DNA from: Paralteromonas sediminis
GTDB lineage: Bacteria > Pseudomonadota > Gammaproteobacteria > Enterobacterales > Alteromonadaceae
Direction: 5' to 3'
DNA: 64,000 nucleotides
Assembly (NCBI RefSeq): GCF_003820355.1
Contig: NZ_RPOK01000001.1
Span: forward strand, 88,847 to 152,846
The position numbers and the translations under genes are program-made. The notes under the pieces are model-generated. The model was not told the DNA's origin. It saw nothing but the letters and a program-made list of their open reading frames with translations, and ran no database searches. How positions within the stretch are numbered: the stretch's first letter is position 1; each line of letters begins with the position of its first letter. Below are positions 26,748 through 36,650 of this stretch, piece after piece.

Positions 26748-27518
26748 ATGGCTATGAATTTTGTACCGCTAGACAAAGAAAAACACAAAGATATTAAAAT
26801 AGCGGCCAGACCTAACTTAGAGTTTGCCAAAGAGGCGCATATTTCTGCTGCATCAGTGCGCGAATTTGCAATGTTGGCAGCATCAATGCCGATCGTTTTT
26901 ATCGAAGATCCAAACAAACGTTTTTATTCAGTTGTGATGTTGGGGATTGAGCAAAAGCAAAATTTGTTTTTGCACGACGGCCAATGGCAGGGCTCGCACG
27001 TCCCAATGAATCTATTGCGTTATCCTTTCGACATCAAACCAGATGGCGACAAGTTAGGTATCTACATCGACGAGAACAGCTACCAAATCACTGATGACGG
27101 AGAACCTCTCTTCGTCGATGGCGAGCCAAGCACCTTTTTGCGCTCACGCCAGCAGTTTCTGACTGATTTGGCTAACAGTGAAATGCTAACCCAGCGTTTT
27201 GTTGCCAAACTTCAGGAACACAACCTATTGGAAGAGATCAACATTCGCATTGCTTATCAAAATGGTGAGCAGCGAAATGTAACAGGCTTGTACAGCATCA
27301 ATGAGAAGAACTTGTTGGATTTGTCTGCAGAAGCCGTTGTTGATTTACATAAAAATGGCTTTATTGGTGCGGCTTATACTGCAATGGTTTCACTCGGACA
27401 GCTAAATCGTTTGGTTGAATTATCGAACAAAACAGAGAACCCCATTCAGTCAATGCAAATTGTACGTTTGAGTGAACAGCAAAATGCGGAAGGCCAAGCT
27501 GCACCTGAAAACGCATAA
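26748..27518 (+). CDS. SapC family protein
   Basis: A 256-residue soluble protein resembling the SapC family: F-V-P-L-D-K-E-K-H-K-D start, a central P-F-D-I-K-P-D-G-D-K-L-G-I-Y-I-D-E and a C-terminal sequence containing L-Y-S-I-N-E-K-N-L. SapC was named for a Campylobacter S-layer-associated protein. In marine gammaproteobacteria such genes often accompany TonB-dependent receptors or tryptophan halogenases, but not here. No signal peptide is seen. The start could be either ATG at 26748 or 26754. A -10-like TATAAT is at 26722-26727 and a terminator follows the gene. Confidence 0.83.
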   Translation: MAMNFVPLDKEKHKDIKIAARPNLEFAKEAHISAASVREFAMLAASMPIVFIEDPNKRFYSVVMLGIEQKQNLFLHDGQWQGSHVPMNLLRYPFDIKPDGDKLGIYIDENSYQITDDGEPLFVDGEPSTFLRSRQQFLTDLANSEMLTQRFVAKLQEHNLLEEINIRIAYQNGEQRNVTGLYSINEKNLLDLSAEAVVDLHKNGFIGAAYTAMVSLGQLNRLVELSNKTENPIQSMQIVRLSEQQNAEGQAAPENA

Positions 27519-27538
27519 CAAATTCTCGCTTTTCTTAT

Positions 27539-27568
27539 AAAACCGGTGTTTTTTCACCGGTTTTTTTA
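27539..27568 (+). terminator. Rho-independent terminator after the sapC-like gene
   Basis: A 10-bp perfect stem AAAACCGGTG/CACCGGTTTT with a T6 loop runs into a T-tract, 20 bases after the stop codon. It insulates the dcw promoter from upstream transcription. Confidence 0.88.
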
Positions 27569-27666
27569 TGCCTTAAAAATATCAACTAAATCATACACTT
27601 TTTCATTGATTATTTTTTCATCGTTGCCTAAGTGCAATTGTGGGATCAAATTATCCATTTTTTGCC

Positions 27667-27696
27667 TTGACAGTGGGGTGCGGGGGTAACTAAACT
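27667..27696 (+). promoter_or_regulatory. Promoter of the mraZ-led dcw cluster
   Basis: A perfect -35 TTGACA (27667-27672) is followed after 18 bases by TAAACT (27691-27696). The predicted start, about 27703, lies at the edge of the MraZ boxes and about 105 bases before the mraZ ATG. Confidence 0.7.
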
Positions 27697-27703
27697 GCAA
27701 AAA

Positions 27704-27728
27704 GTGGGTAAAAGTGGTGAATAGTGGA
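27704..27728 (+). promoter_or_regulatory. MraZ operator: three GTGGN boxes
   Basis: GTGGG (27704-27708), GTGGT (27714-27718) and GTGGA (27724-27728) repeat with exact 5-base spacers, a 10-bp period. MraZ in E. coli and other bacteria binds GTGGG direct repeats with 5-base spacers in the mra promoter. Placed at and after the predicted transcription start, the boxes fit repression by the first gene's own product. Confidence 0.78.
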
Positions 27729-27807
27729 TCTTTGCGTCGTACTATTGCAGAACAGAGCTCAAGAATAAAAATAAAAAACAGCAAACAATAAAAAGAAGGC
27801 TAGGGGA

Positions 27808-28266
27808 ATGTTCCGCGGCGCTAATGCAATTAATCTGGATAGCAAAGGGAGACTGGCAATACCAACGAAGTATCGTCAGTCTATTCTGGATGATTGTGAC
27901 GGACAGCTGATCTGCACCATAGACTCAAAGCAAAGCTGCTTGCTACTTTACCCACTTCCCGAATGGGAAGAAATTGAAATAAAACTTCTCAAGCTTTCCA
28001 GCATGATTGAGCAGGAAAGTAGACTTCAAAGGCTTCTTCTGGGCAACGCTACCGACAGTGACATGGACAAAAACGGCCGTGTCTTGGTGCCTCCTCCTCT
28101 TCGTCAATATGCCAAATTAGACAAGTCCATCATGCTGGTGGGTAAGCTCAATCGATTTGAAATCTGGGATGCTGCAACTTGGACTGCGCAAATTGATGCT
28201 GACGTGGCTACTGAACGAGCCGGCGGTTTCGAATTGACAGAACGGTTGCAGGATTTCTCATTGTGA
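27808..28266 (+). CDS. mraZ: Transcriptional regulator MraZ
   Basis: A 152-residue protein with two tandem AbrB-like (SpoVT/MraZ) folds. Each carries the D-x-K/N-G-R-x-x-x-P signature: D-S-K-G-R-L-A-I-P near 15 and D-K-N-G-R-V-L-V-P near 88. It forms ring oligomers and represses the dcw promoter through GTGGG repeats, which are visible upstream. First gene of the cluster; its end overlaps rsmH by 4 bases (GTGA). Confidence 0.96.
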   Translation: MFRGANAINLDSKGRLAIPTKYRQSILDDCDGQLICTIDSKQSCLLLYPLPEWEEIEIKLLKLSSMIEQESRLQRLLLGNATDSDMDKNGRVLVPPPLRQYAKLDKSIMLVGKLNRFEIWDAATWTAQIDADVATERAGGFELTERLQDFSL

Positions 28267-29216
28267 GTGGTACAAACGACTACGCTTCCCCGGAACATGC
28301 TTCTGTCTTGTTAAATGAGTGCCTAGAAGGGCTAGCGATTGCACCCGAAGGTATTTATGTAGATGCTACCTTTGGACGAGGTGGGCACAGCAGAGCGATA
28401 TTAGCGTCACTTGGTGACTCCGGCCGTTTAATCGCCTTCGATCGCGACCCTCAAGCTATCGAAGAAGGGAAAGCGCTCGCCAACCAAGATGCGCGTTTTA
28501 GCATCATCCATAGCCCTTTTTCTGACATGGCCGAGCAAATAGATAAACTTGGCTTACTCGGCAAGGTGAAGGGCGTATTGATGGACTTAGGCGTTTCTTC
28601 GCCTCAGTTGGATCAGGCAGATCGCGGGTTTAGCTTTTTGCGAGATGGTCCTTTGGATATGCGAATGGATACCAGTTCTGGTCTTAGTGCAGCGCAGTGG
28701 TTAGCTAGTGCAGAAGAGCAAGATATTGCACAGGTTATTAAAGAGTTTGGCGAAGAAAAATTTGGCAAACGCATTGCCCACGGTATTGTTAATGCGCGTC
28801 AGCTGACACCTATTACCCGAACTTTGCAACTGGCGAAAATTATTGACGAGTCAGTACCCGTCAAAGACAAGTTCAAACATCCAGCCACACGTTCATTTCA
28901 GGCTATTCGCATATACATTAATGCAGAATTAGACCAGTTGAGGGAGGGGTTGAAAGCGGCCGTAAGCTTACTGGCACCGCATGGTCGTTTGGCTGTAATC
29001 AGTTTTCATTCTCTGGAAGACCGTCTTGTTAAACGCTTTATGAAAGATCAAAGCCAAGGCAAAGCCTATCCAGTTGGGTTACCTATTACTGCAGAGCAGA
29101 TAGATGCCGACAGAGTGCTCAAGCTTATCGGTAAGGCTATTAAACCCTCCCAGGCAGAAATTGACATAAACGTGCGGGCGCGAAGCTCTGTGTTGCGGGT
29201 GGCCGAAAAACGATGA
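28263..29216 (+). CDS. rsmH: 16S rRNA (cytosine-1402-N4)-methyltransferase RsmH
   Basis: A 317-residue SAM-dependent methyltransferase acting on C1402 in the ribosomal decoding centre. It opens with [10 protein letters not shown], has the SAM loop [10 protein letters not shown], then [11 protein letters not shown] and R-G-F-S-F. The C-terminal I-S-F-H-S-L-E-D-R motif is intact. The GTG start overlaps the mraZ stop. Confidence 0.96.
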   Translation: MSGTNDYASPEHASVLLNECLEGLAIAPEGIYVDATFGRGGHSRAILASLGDSGRLIAFDRDPQAIEEGKALANQDARFSIIHSPFSDMAEQIDKLGLLGKVKGVLMDLGVSSPQLDQADRGFSFLRDGPLDMRMDTSSGLSAAQWLASAEEQDIAQVIKEFGEEKFGKRIAHGIVNARQLTPITRTLQLAKIIDESVPVKDKFKHPATRSFQAIRIYINAELDQLREGLKAAVSLLAPHGRLAVISFHSLEDRLVKRFMKDQSQGKAYPVGLPITAEQIDADRVLKLIGKAIKPSQAEIDINVRARSSVLRVAEKR

Positions 29217-29533
29217 AATACGCAGGGACAAATTTTAATCTGCTGCTGATACTGGTCACTGACTTGACCCGCCATAAAATGCGGGTTTTGTTGTCTTTGC
29301 TGGTAGTAATAAGTGCCATAGCCGTGGTGTTATCAACGCATCACAACCGACAGCAAAACATCAAACTTGAAGCGCTGATGCAGCAGCAGGACGATTTAGA
29401 CATAGAATGGCGTAATCTAGTATTGGAACAGCGTGCTCTGACAGAACACAACCGCATTGAAGCCATGGTTCAAAAAGAACTGAATATGTACCGTCCATCG
29501 GTAGATGAAGAAGTTGTGGTGAGAGTAAAGTAG
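29213..29533 (+). CDS. ftsL: Cell division protein FtsL
   Basis: A 106-residue bitopic protein: a short cytoplasmic N-terminus, one membrane helix (about 25-42), then a periplasmic leucine-zipper-like coiled coil (45-85) with [12 protein letters not shown]. FtsL forms the FtsQLB complex that activates FtsWI. It overlaps rsmH by 4 bases and abuts ftsI. Confidence 0.93.
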   Translation: MKYAGTNFNLLLILVTDLTRHKMRVLLSLLVVISAIAVVLSTHHNRQQNIKLEALMQQQDDLDIEWRNLVLEQRALTEHNRIEAMVQKELNMYRPSVDEEVVVRVK

Positions 29534-31264
29534 ATGGCCAAAGCGAAGCAGACAGTTCGCCCCGCACAATTACCCTGGCGCTTTTGGGTGGTTATCATTG
29601 GTGTGGTAAGTGTTTTTGTCGTACTGGCGGTAAGGGCTGCTTACATTCAGGTAATTGCTCCAGGGCATTTGGTAAAAGAGGGCGATAACCGAACCCTTAG
29701 AACCCGTAATATGCCAACATATCGCGGCATCATTAAAGACAGGAATGGCGTTGAACTCGCGGTCAGTGTGCCAGTGAGAGCAGTATGGGCTGACCCAAAA
29801 GTTATTCATGAAACGGGCGCGCTTCAGCATCACAGACGTTGGTTGGCATTGTCGGATGTACTGGGTCAGGAAACCAGCGAACTCATGGCGCGGGTACAGG
29901 ATCCGAAACGTCGTTTTGTATACCTGCAACGTCAGGTTTCACCCGCCATGGCTAACTATGTAGACCAGCTTGATATACCTGGCATTCACCTGCTCAATGA
30001 ATCCAGACGTTATTATCCAACGGGTGAGGTATCAGCACAGCTCATCGGAATCACAGACGTTGACGACAACGGCATTGAAGGGCTGGAACGTTTGTACAAC
30101 GATAGGCTAACGGGCACACCTGGTACGCGTAAAATTCGTAGAGACGCCAAGGGACGCCAAGTTGAACTTCTTGAAATGAAAGAAGGTGAGGACGCCGGTA
30201 GTCTCGTTCTGACCATAGATCAACGTATTCAAGCACTGGCCTACAAGGCGGTCAAAGAGGCGACAATCCGTTACCAGGCTTCTTCGGTTTCTGCGATTGT
30301 TGTGGACGTTGAAAGTGGGGACATCATGGCGATGGCAAACAGCCCTTCTTTTAATCCCAATGACAGACAAAATGCATCACCACATCGCATGCGTAACCGA
30401 GTGATCACTGATGCGTTTGAGCCCGGCTCTTCTATGAAACCGCTGGCCGTATTAGCCGCATTGGAATTTGGTTCTGTGCAGATTGATGATGTTATTGATA
30501 CCTCACCAGGCTGGATGCGAGTAGGGGGGAGCCTCATTCAGGACCCCGTTAATAATGGCCTGATGACATTAGAAGAAATCATTCAAAAGTCGAGCAATAT
30601 GGGCACCTCCAAGTTAGTCCTGTCTATTCCTGAGCGCTTTTGGATAGATACCTATTACAACATGGGGCTAATGGAAGATACGGGGACGAATCTAACCGGT
30701 GAAATTAGCGGCATTTTCCACGAGCGTAGCCGTTGGTCAAAGCATGAATTAGCTGCCTTATCGTTTGGTTACAATATTTCAGTGACTGCCGCGCAAATTG
30801 CCCGGATGTACACGATCCTTGCTTCAGGCGGTATAAAGAAGCCCCTTAATATCGTTAAAAATGATAAGAAAAATACATTTCAGTCTGAACCTTATCGCGT
30901 TGTCAGCGAAAAGAATGCCCGCGCAGTAGTACACATGATGGAGAGCGTCACTCAGGAGGATGCCTCGGCCAGAAGAGCGGCCGTAGCGGGTTACCGGGTT
31001 GCAGGAAAGACAGGTACAAGTAAAAAGGCGGTAGCGGGAGGCTATTCCAGTGAATACGTCAATATTTTTGCTGGTATAGCACCAGTGAGTGATCCAAAGC
31101 TGGTTACCGTAGTGCTGATCAATGAGCCCGGCGGTGATTTGTACCACGCCAATGAAACTGCTGCACCCGTGTTTTCGCAAATTATGGGGGGCGCACTGCA
31201 AATGCTCAATGTTGCGCCTGATGATAAGCGTGTTTCCTCAACGTTTGCTAGGCATGGAGGCTAG
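29534..31264 (+). CDS. ftsI: Septal peptidoglycan transpeptidase FtsI (PBP3)
   Basis: A 576-residue class B penicillin-binding protein of the divisome. One N-terminal membrane helix (about 15-37) is followed by the pedestal domain beginning R-G-I-I-K-D-R-N-G. The transpeptidase domain has Ser299-x-x-Lys302 (S-S-M-K), S-S-N (near 355) and K-T-G (near 493). It cross-links septal glycan strands with its partner FtsW, encoded further along. It begins directly at the ftsL stop. Confidence 0.97.
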   Translation: MAKAKQTVRPAQLPWRFWVVIIGVVSVFVVLAVRAAYIQVIAPGHLVKEGDNRTLRTRNMPTYRGIIKDRNGVELAVSVPVRAVWADPKVIHETGALQHHRRWLALSDVLGQETSELMARVQDPKRRFVYLQRQVSPAMANYVDQLDIPGIHLLNESRRYYPTGEVSAQLIGITDVDDNGIEGLERLYNDRLTGTPGTRKIRRDAKGRQVELLEMKEGEDAGSLVLTIDQRIQALAYKAVKEATIRYQASSVSAIVVDVESGDIMAMANSPSFNPNDRQNASPHRMRNRVITDAFEPGSSMKPLAVLAALEFGSVQIDDVIDTSPGWMRVGGSLIQDPVNNGLMTLEEIIQKSSNMGTSKLVLSIPERFWIDTYYNMGLMEDTGTNLTGEISGIFHERSRWSKHELAALSFGYNISVTAAQIARMYTILASGGIKKPLNIVKNDKKNTFQSEPYRVVSEKNARAVVHMMESVTQEDASARRAAVAGYRVAGKTGTSKKAVAGGYSSEYVNIFAGIAPVSDPKLVTVVLINEPGGDLYHANETAAPVFSQIMGGALQMLNVAPDDKRVSSTFARHGG

Positions 31265-32800
31265 ATGGTAGTCAGTGAATTTGTTCAAAGTGTGCGGCCT
31301 CTGATGCAAAAATTTGGTATCGATGCGCCGGACATTCGCATTCAGGCAATGACGCTTGATAGCAGAGACGTATCGTCGCACGTTGCTTTTGTTGCGGTGA
31401 AAGGACACAGCTTAGACGGTCGTGATTTTATCCCTCAGGCAATAAGCCTGGGCACACCAATTATTTTTGTGCAAGCTGACAGTGAACAGGAACATGGCCA
31501 AATTACCATGCGTGATCACACCGTGCTGATTTACCTTTATGCCTTACCCGATATTCTGTCTTCTATTGCAGGCGCGTTCTATGATTACCCTGCAAATAAG
31601 TTAATCACAACAGCCGTCACCGGCACCAACGGTAAAACCTCTGTCGTCAATTTAATTTCTCAACTGAAGTTTACACTTGGCACACGTTCTGCGGCGATTG
31701 GTACTTTGGGCAGTGCTATTTACGAAGGCCCGCAGACAGACTGGGCTGAGTCAAAAAACGCCAACACCACCCCCGATGCTATATATATGCAGTATCAGCT
31801 GGCTGAATTTGTTCAGCAAGGTGTTGCACATGTTGCTTTTGAAGCGTCTTCTCATGCGCTGGTGCAAGGGCGATTGGCACAGATTAAAACCGATGTAGCC
31901 GTATTTACTAATCTGTCCCGAGACCATCTCGACTATCACGGCACAATGGAAGAATACGCGGCTGCAAAAAGGCTTCTGCTTGATCAGCCTAGTGTGCGAG
32001 CGGCTGTTATCAATGGTGACGACCACTGGTCGAAAGCGTGGATAGAGGGTGCAAAAGAAAGAGGGATAAAAACGGTTATTACCGGTCTACGTAGTACATC
32101 CGAAGTTTTTGAAGAATACCAACACTATTGCTTTGCCAGTGATATTCAGTATCACACCAATGGCGTAATATTCATACTTCATACCTCATGGGGGAAAGCC
32201 CAGGTTAAATGCGCACTACTTGGCGAGTTCAATGTGTACAACCTGCTCTCGGCAGTCGCAACCTTACTAGTGCAAGGAGAGCGTTTCAGTGAGGTTATAA
32301 AAGGGATCGCAGAAGTTAAACCCGTTGCCGGTCGCATGGAAGTTTTTGAGTTCAGCCGAGCTGCCAATGTGGTGGTTGACTACGCACATACGCCAGATGC
32401 GCTTGAAAAGGCGCTTCAAGCAGTCAGGAAACACACAGGGGCAAAATGCTGGTGCATTTTTGGCTGCGGCGGTGACAGAGACAAAGGTAAACGTCCTCAA
32501 ATGGCGACCGTTGCCGAGAAATTTGCCGATCGGGTCGTATTAACCACAGACAATGCACGCAGCGAAGACCCGCAAACTATCGTGGCTGACATTATGAAAG
32601 GATTTGACGATGCAGCAGTGGTCGGGAATCAGCCAGACCGGGAACAGGCGTTGCGCTATTGTCTCAATAATGCTTCGCCACAAGACCTCATATTGGCCGC
32701 AGGTAAAGGCCATGAAGCTTATCAAATTATCAATAATCACACTTTGGATTACGACGAGCGTGCAGTGATAGCGCGTTTGCAACAGGAGTATTCATCATGA
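31265..32800 (+). CDS. murE: UDP-MurNAc-tripeptide ligase MurE (meso-diaminopimelate adding)
   Basis: A 511-residue Mur ligase adding the third stem residue to UDP-MurNAc-L-Ala-D-Glu. The ATP loop is V-T-G-T-N-G-K-T-S (near 117-125). The amino-acid selectivity motif reads D-N-A-R-S-E-D-P, against the usual D-N-P-R of diaminopimelate enzymes: the key Arg is kept and Pro is replaced by Ala. Diaminopimelate is therefore still the expected substrate. It abuts ftsI and overlaps murF by 4 bases. Confidence 0.96.
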   Translation: MVVSEFVQSVRPLMQKFGIDAPDIRIQAMTLDSRDVSSHVAFVAVKGHSLDGRDFIPQAISLGTPIIFVQADSEQEHGQITMRDHTVLIYLYALPDILSSIAGAFYDYPANKLITTAVTGTNGKTSVVNLISQLKFTLGTRSAAIGTLGSAIYEGPQTDWAESKNANTTPDAIYMQYQLAEFVQQGVAHVAFEASSHALVQGRLAQIKTDVAVFTNLSRDHLDYHGTMEEYAAAKRLLLDQPSVRAAVINGDDHWSKAWIEGAKERGIKTVITGLRSTSEVFEEYQHYCFASDIQYHTNGVIFILHTSWGKAQVKCALLGEFNVYNLLSAVATLLVQGERFSEVIKGIAEVKPVAGRMEVFEFSRAANVVVDYAHTPDALEKALQAVRKHTGAKCWCIFGCGGDRDKGKRPQMATVAEKFADRVVLTTDNARSEDPQTIVADIMKGFDDAAVVGNQPDREQALRYCLNNASPQDLILAAGKGHEAYQIINNHTLDYDERAVIARLQQEYSS

Positions 32801-34203
32801 TCACCAAATCTTTGCGCTGGATAGCCCAGCAGGTCAACGGTGAATTAACAGGTTCGGACGCTATGGTCACTAAGGTGACCACAGATACCCGAGAGCTACA
32901 AAAAGGCGATTTGTATATCGCGTTAAAGGGCGAACGCTTTAATGGGCATGATTTTGTTCAAACTGCCGAAAAAGAGGGCGCGTGTGCAATTATTGCAAGC
33001 GAGCCTGTAGAAACGTCATTGTCTGTGATTCAGGTGGCGGACACGAAACTAGCGTTAGGTCTTTTGGGTAAGGCTGTAAAGGACTGTGTTAATCCAAAGA
33101 CTATTGCCATTACGGGATCCAGTGGAAAAACCACGGTAAAAGAAATGTGTGCGGCGATCTTGTCAAGACGTGGCGCTGTTCTTGCTACCAAAGGTAATTT
33201 TAACAATGATATTGGTGTACCTCTGACCCTTTTGGAATTAAAGCAAGAACACGAATATGCCGTACTTGAGTTGGGCGCAAATCACTTAGGCGAGATTGCG
33301 TATACCACAGACTTAGTAAAGCCCGATGTTGCGACTATTGTGAATGCAGCGGCGTCTCACTTGGAAGGCTTTGGGAGTTTGTTCGGTGTTGCCAGAGCGA
33401 AAAGTGAAATCTTTAAGGGACTTACTCAGCATGGTGTGGCTATTGTGAATGCAGATAGTCAGTTTGCGCCATTTTGGCTGGGCAAACTTAAGCAACGTAA
33501 AGTCAAACAGTTCTCGCCAACAGAATACAATGCTACTGCTGATTTCTATGCTAAAGACATCTCTCTTTCGCTAGATGGTTGCGCTGAGTTTTTACTGTGC
33601 ACACCAGACGGCGAAATAGATATCAGGCTGGCACTTCCTGGCCAACATAATATTGGTAACGCTATGCTGGCTGCTGCACTCACCATGGAAGTGGGAGCAA
33701 CACTCGAAGACATCCAGGATGGCCTGGCAAATATGTCACAAGTCAAGGGCCGTTTGAATGTGAAGCAAATCGCGCCACATATTCGGTTATTGGACGATTC
33801 CTACAATGCCAATGTAGCTTCGGTCAACGCTGCAATTGACCTACTAAGTAGCTTTTCAGGTCGGCGCATTTTGGTATTGGGCGACATGGCAGAACTGGGT
33901 CAAAAATCTCGTTATTACCATGAACAGGTGGGTTTGTACGCGAAAGAAAAGGGCATAGATAACTTGATGACTATTGGTGTATTAAGCCAAACCGCGAGTG
34001 CCGTATTTGGTGAAGCCGGTATTCACCATACCCGAACAGAGGACTTGCTTCAGTCACTTGAGGCAACACTGGCTGCAGAGTTTCGCGATATTACTTTGCT
34101 GGTCAAAGGGTCTAGAAGTGCACGCATGGAAGATGTTGCCGCAGCCATAGAGGCATCAAGCTTGGGAAAGCGTAATCGCCGTCGGGAGCGCGTAGCATGT
34201 TAA
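32797..34203 (+). CDS. murF: UDP-MurNAc-tripeptide:D-Ala-D-Ala ligase MurF
   Basis: A 468-residue Mur ligase completing the pentapeptide precursor. The ATP loop is [12 protein letters not shown] (near 106-117). Further family segments are [21 protein letters not shown] and D-D-S-Y-N-A-N. The start overlaps murE (ATGA) and the end overlaps mraY by 7 bases. Confidence 0.97.
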   Translation: MITKSLRWIAQQVNGELTGSDAMVTKVTTDTRELQKGDLYIALKGERFNGHDFVQTAEKEGACAIIASEPVETSLSVIQVADTKLALGLLGKAVKDCVNPKTIAITGSSGKTTVKEMCAAILSRRGAVLATKGNFNNDIGVPLTLLELKQEHEYAVLELGANHLGEIAYTTDLVKPDVATIVNAAASHLEGFGSLFGVARAKSEIFKGLTQHGVAIVNADSQFAPFWLGKLKQRKVKQFSPTEYNATADFYAKDISLSLDGCAEFLLCTPDGEIDIRLALPGQHNIGNAMLAAALTMEVGATLEDIQDGLANMSQVKGRLNVKQIAPHIRLLDDSYNANVASVNAAIDLLSSFSGRRILVLGDMAELGQKSRYYHEQVGLYAKEKGIDNLMTIGVLSQTASAVFGEAGIHHTRTEDLLQSLEATLAAEFRDITLLVKGSRSARMEDVAAAIEASSLGKRNRRRERVAC

Positions 34204-35279
34204 TGTGGCTGGCGCAGTGGCTCACCCAGTTTGATACTGGGTTCAATGTATTCTCTTATCTGACTATGAGAGCCATTTCGAGCACCCTGACGGCGTTGAT
34301 TCTGGCCATTGTGATTGGTCCGCGAATGATCCGCTTTTTACAGCGTCTGCAAATTGGCCAGACAGTAAGAGATGATGGTCCTGAAAGCCATCTGTCTAAG
34401 TCGGGCACACCCACTATGGGTGGTGTACTTATTCTGTTTGCCATTATGACCAGCGTGTTACTTTGGGCTGATTTGTCCAACCACTACGTATGGGCGACGC
34501 TCTTTGTTATAACCACTTATGGCATCATCGGTTTTGTTGATGATTACAGAAAAGTGGTGCGCAAAGACCCTAAAGGTTTGATAGCCAAATGGAAGTACTT
34601 TTGGTTATCCGTTGTAGCGATCGTGGTCGCGTTTTATTTGTATAGTGCAGCTTCACTTGAGGCTGAGACTGCCCTTATCGTGCCATTTTTCAAAGATGTG
34701 ATGCCGCAACTTGGGTTGTTGTACTTAGCCCTGGTTTACTTTGCGCTAGTGGGCAGCAGTAATGCAGTTAACTTGACTGATGGTTTGGACGGGTTGGCAA
34801 TCGTACCCACCATACTGGTTGCAGGTGCACTGGCAATATTCGCCTATGTTACCGGAAATGTTAATTTCTCAGATTACCTGAATATCCCGCATATTCCTTT
34901 CACTAGCGAACTCGTGGTGGTGTGCACTGCCATTGTAGGCGCTGGATTGGGTTTCCTATGGTTTAATACTTATCCAGCACAAGTCTTTATGGGCGATGTT
35001 GGTTCATTGGCGCTGGGCGGTGCATTAGGTATTCTGGCCGTATTGGTAAGACAGGAAATCGTACTTATCATAATGGGTGGTATATTTGTTATCGAAACCC
35101 TTTCGGTGATTTTGCAGGTAGGCTCTTATAAACTTCGTGGTAAACGCATATTCAGAATGGCGCCCATTCATCATCACTTCGAATTAAAGGGCTGGCCTGA
35201 GCCAACCGTCATTGTCCGGTTTTGGATTATCTCGCTAATTCTTGTGCTGATTGGCTTAGCCACCCTTAAGTTGAGGTAA
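34197..35279 (+). CDS. mraY: Phospho-MurNAc-pentapeptide translocase MraY
   Basis: A 360-residue, ten-helix inner-membrane enzyme that moves phospho-MurNAc-pentapeptide onto undecaprenyl phosphate to make lipid I. Catalytic Asp motifs are G-F-V-D-D-Y-R-K (near 116) and [10 protein letters not shown] (near 195). The loop [12 protein letters not shown] is also present. The start M-L-M-W-L-A matches E. coli M-L-V-W-L-A, so the first ATG is used despite overlapping murF. Confidence 0.97.
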   Translation: MLMWLAQWLTQFDTGFNVFSYLTMRAISSTLTALILAIVIGPRMIRFLQRLQIGQTVRDDGPESHLSKSGTPTMGGVLILFAIMTSVLLWADLSNHYVWATLFVITTYGIIGFVDDYRKVVRKDPKGLIAKWKYFWLSVVAIVVAFYLYSAASLEAETALIVPFFKDVMPQLGLLYLALVYFALVGSSNAVNLTDGLDGLAIVPTILVAGALAIFAYVTGNVNFSDYLNIPHIPFTSELVVVCTAIVGAGLGFLWFNTYPAQVFMGDVGSLALGGALGILAVLVRQEIVLIIMGGIFVIETLSVILQVGSYKLRGKRIFRMAPIHHHFELKGWPEPTVIVRFWIISLILVLIGLATLKLR

Positions 35280-35282
35280 AAA

Positions 35283-36650
35283 ATGGGGGCGCCGACTATC
35301 ACAACTCCATGGAACAACTTGCCTGATAAGCACATTGTGGTAGTGGGCCTAGGTAAAACCGGGCTCTCGGTAGCTAGCTACCTTATTGCTCAAGGGGTAA
35401 ACGTTACCTGCTGGGATACCCGAGATGCGAGCGATATCGCAAGTAGCGAACGGGTTCCTGCATCAGCAGCAAGGCGATTGGGCGAGCAAACCGATGCATT
35501 TTGGGTAGCAGTCGATGGCGTGGTCATCAGTCCTGGCATTGACCCTTGGGGCGATGCATTGGAACCTGTGCGCCGGCACCATATTCCGCTAATTGGTGAT
35601 ATAGAGCTCTTTGCTTACGCTATCTCACAGCGACAAGTGCCACCTAAATTAGTAGGGATAACAGGTTCCAATGGCAAAACAACCTGCACTTTACTGCTTA
35701 CACACCTATTAAATCACGCAGGCATTAAAGCACAATGTGCGGGTAACGTCGGCAAGCCCGCGTTGGACTGTATCGACCTCGACGTGGATGTTCTAGTGCT
35801 GGAGTTGTCCAGTTTTCAGTTGGAAATGACAAGCAATTTACCCCTTGAAATCGCGTGTTTTCTTAATTTGAGTGATGATCACTTGGACCGCCATGGCACT
35901 ATTGCCCACTATGGAAAATTGAAGCAGCGTATCTACAATCATGCGCTAAAAGCCGTGTACTGGCGGGAACAATCAGAAACCATCCCTGTAAAAAAAATGA
36001 ATAAAACAAGCACATTTGGTTTGAACCAAGTTTTATCTGATGATGACTGGACTGTCTCTGATGGCTTTGTGTGTCAGGGAAACGCTGAAGTGATTGCTGT
36101 TAACGATATTCCCATGGCTGGCTTACACAATGCCATGAATGTAATGGCGTGTTGTGCGATGGCGAGATTGCTAGATGTTCCTGTAACCTCATTACGGCAT
36201 GGCGTAATGCAATTTGTCCCCCCGCAACACCGATGTGTAACAATTTCTAATTACAAAAGCGTTCAGTGGATTGATGACTCAAAGGCGACCAACCCTGGGG
36301 CGACAATCGCTGCCTTAAAGGGGTTGGGCCCGCTGACCCAAGGCCGACTATTTTTGATTGCGGGTGGCGACGGCAAAGGCGCTGACTTTAGCGATCTTGC
36401 TCCTGTTTTTGCTCTATTCGTGTATAAACTCATCGCCATGGGAAAAGACGGGCATAAACTCAAGGAACTCCATGCAAATGCAGCGGCGGCAAACTCTATG
36501 GAGGAAGCCGTCGATATGATCAACCTCGAATGTCAAAAGGGCGATGTGGTCTTGCTGTCACCCGCCTGTGCCAGCTGGGACATGTTTGACAATTATGAGC
36601 ATCGCGCCGCAGTATTTAAATCTGCCGTTGAACGGGTGTCGGCTGCATGA
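35283..36650 (+). CDS. murD: UDP-MurNAc-L-alanine:D-glutamate ligase MurD
   Basis: A 455-residue Mur ligase adding D-glutamate. The N-terminal Rossmann-like domain has V-V-V-G-L-G-K-T-G-L-S. The ATP loop is I-T-G-S-N-G-K-T-T-C-T (near 127-137), followed by L-E-L-S-S-F-Q-L-E. Near the C-terminus, S-P-A-C-A-S-W-D-M-F matches the family. It lies 3 bp after mraY and overlaps ftsW by 4 bases. Confidence 0.96.
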   Translation: MGAPTITTPWNNLPDKHIVVVGLGKTGLSVASYLIAQGVNVTCWDTRDASDIASSERVPASAARRLGEQTDAFWVAVDGVVISPGIDPWGDALEPVRRHHIPLIGDIELFAYAISQRQVPPKLVGITGSNGKTTCTLLLTHLLNHAGIKAQCAGNVGKPALDCIDLDVDVLVLELSSFQLEMTSNLPLEIACFLNLSDDHLDRHGTIAHYGKLKQRIYNHALKAVYWREQSETIPVKKMNKTSTFGLNQVLSDDDWTVSDGFVCQGNAEVIAVNDIPMAGLHNAMNVMACCAMARLLDVPVTSLRHGVMQFVPPQHRCVTISNYKSVQWIDDSKATNPGATIAALKGLGPLTQGRLFLIAGGDGKGADFSDLAPVFALFVYKLIAMGKDGHKLKELHANAAAANSMEEAVDMINLECQKGDVVLLSPACASWDMFDNYEHRAAVFKSAVERVSAA

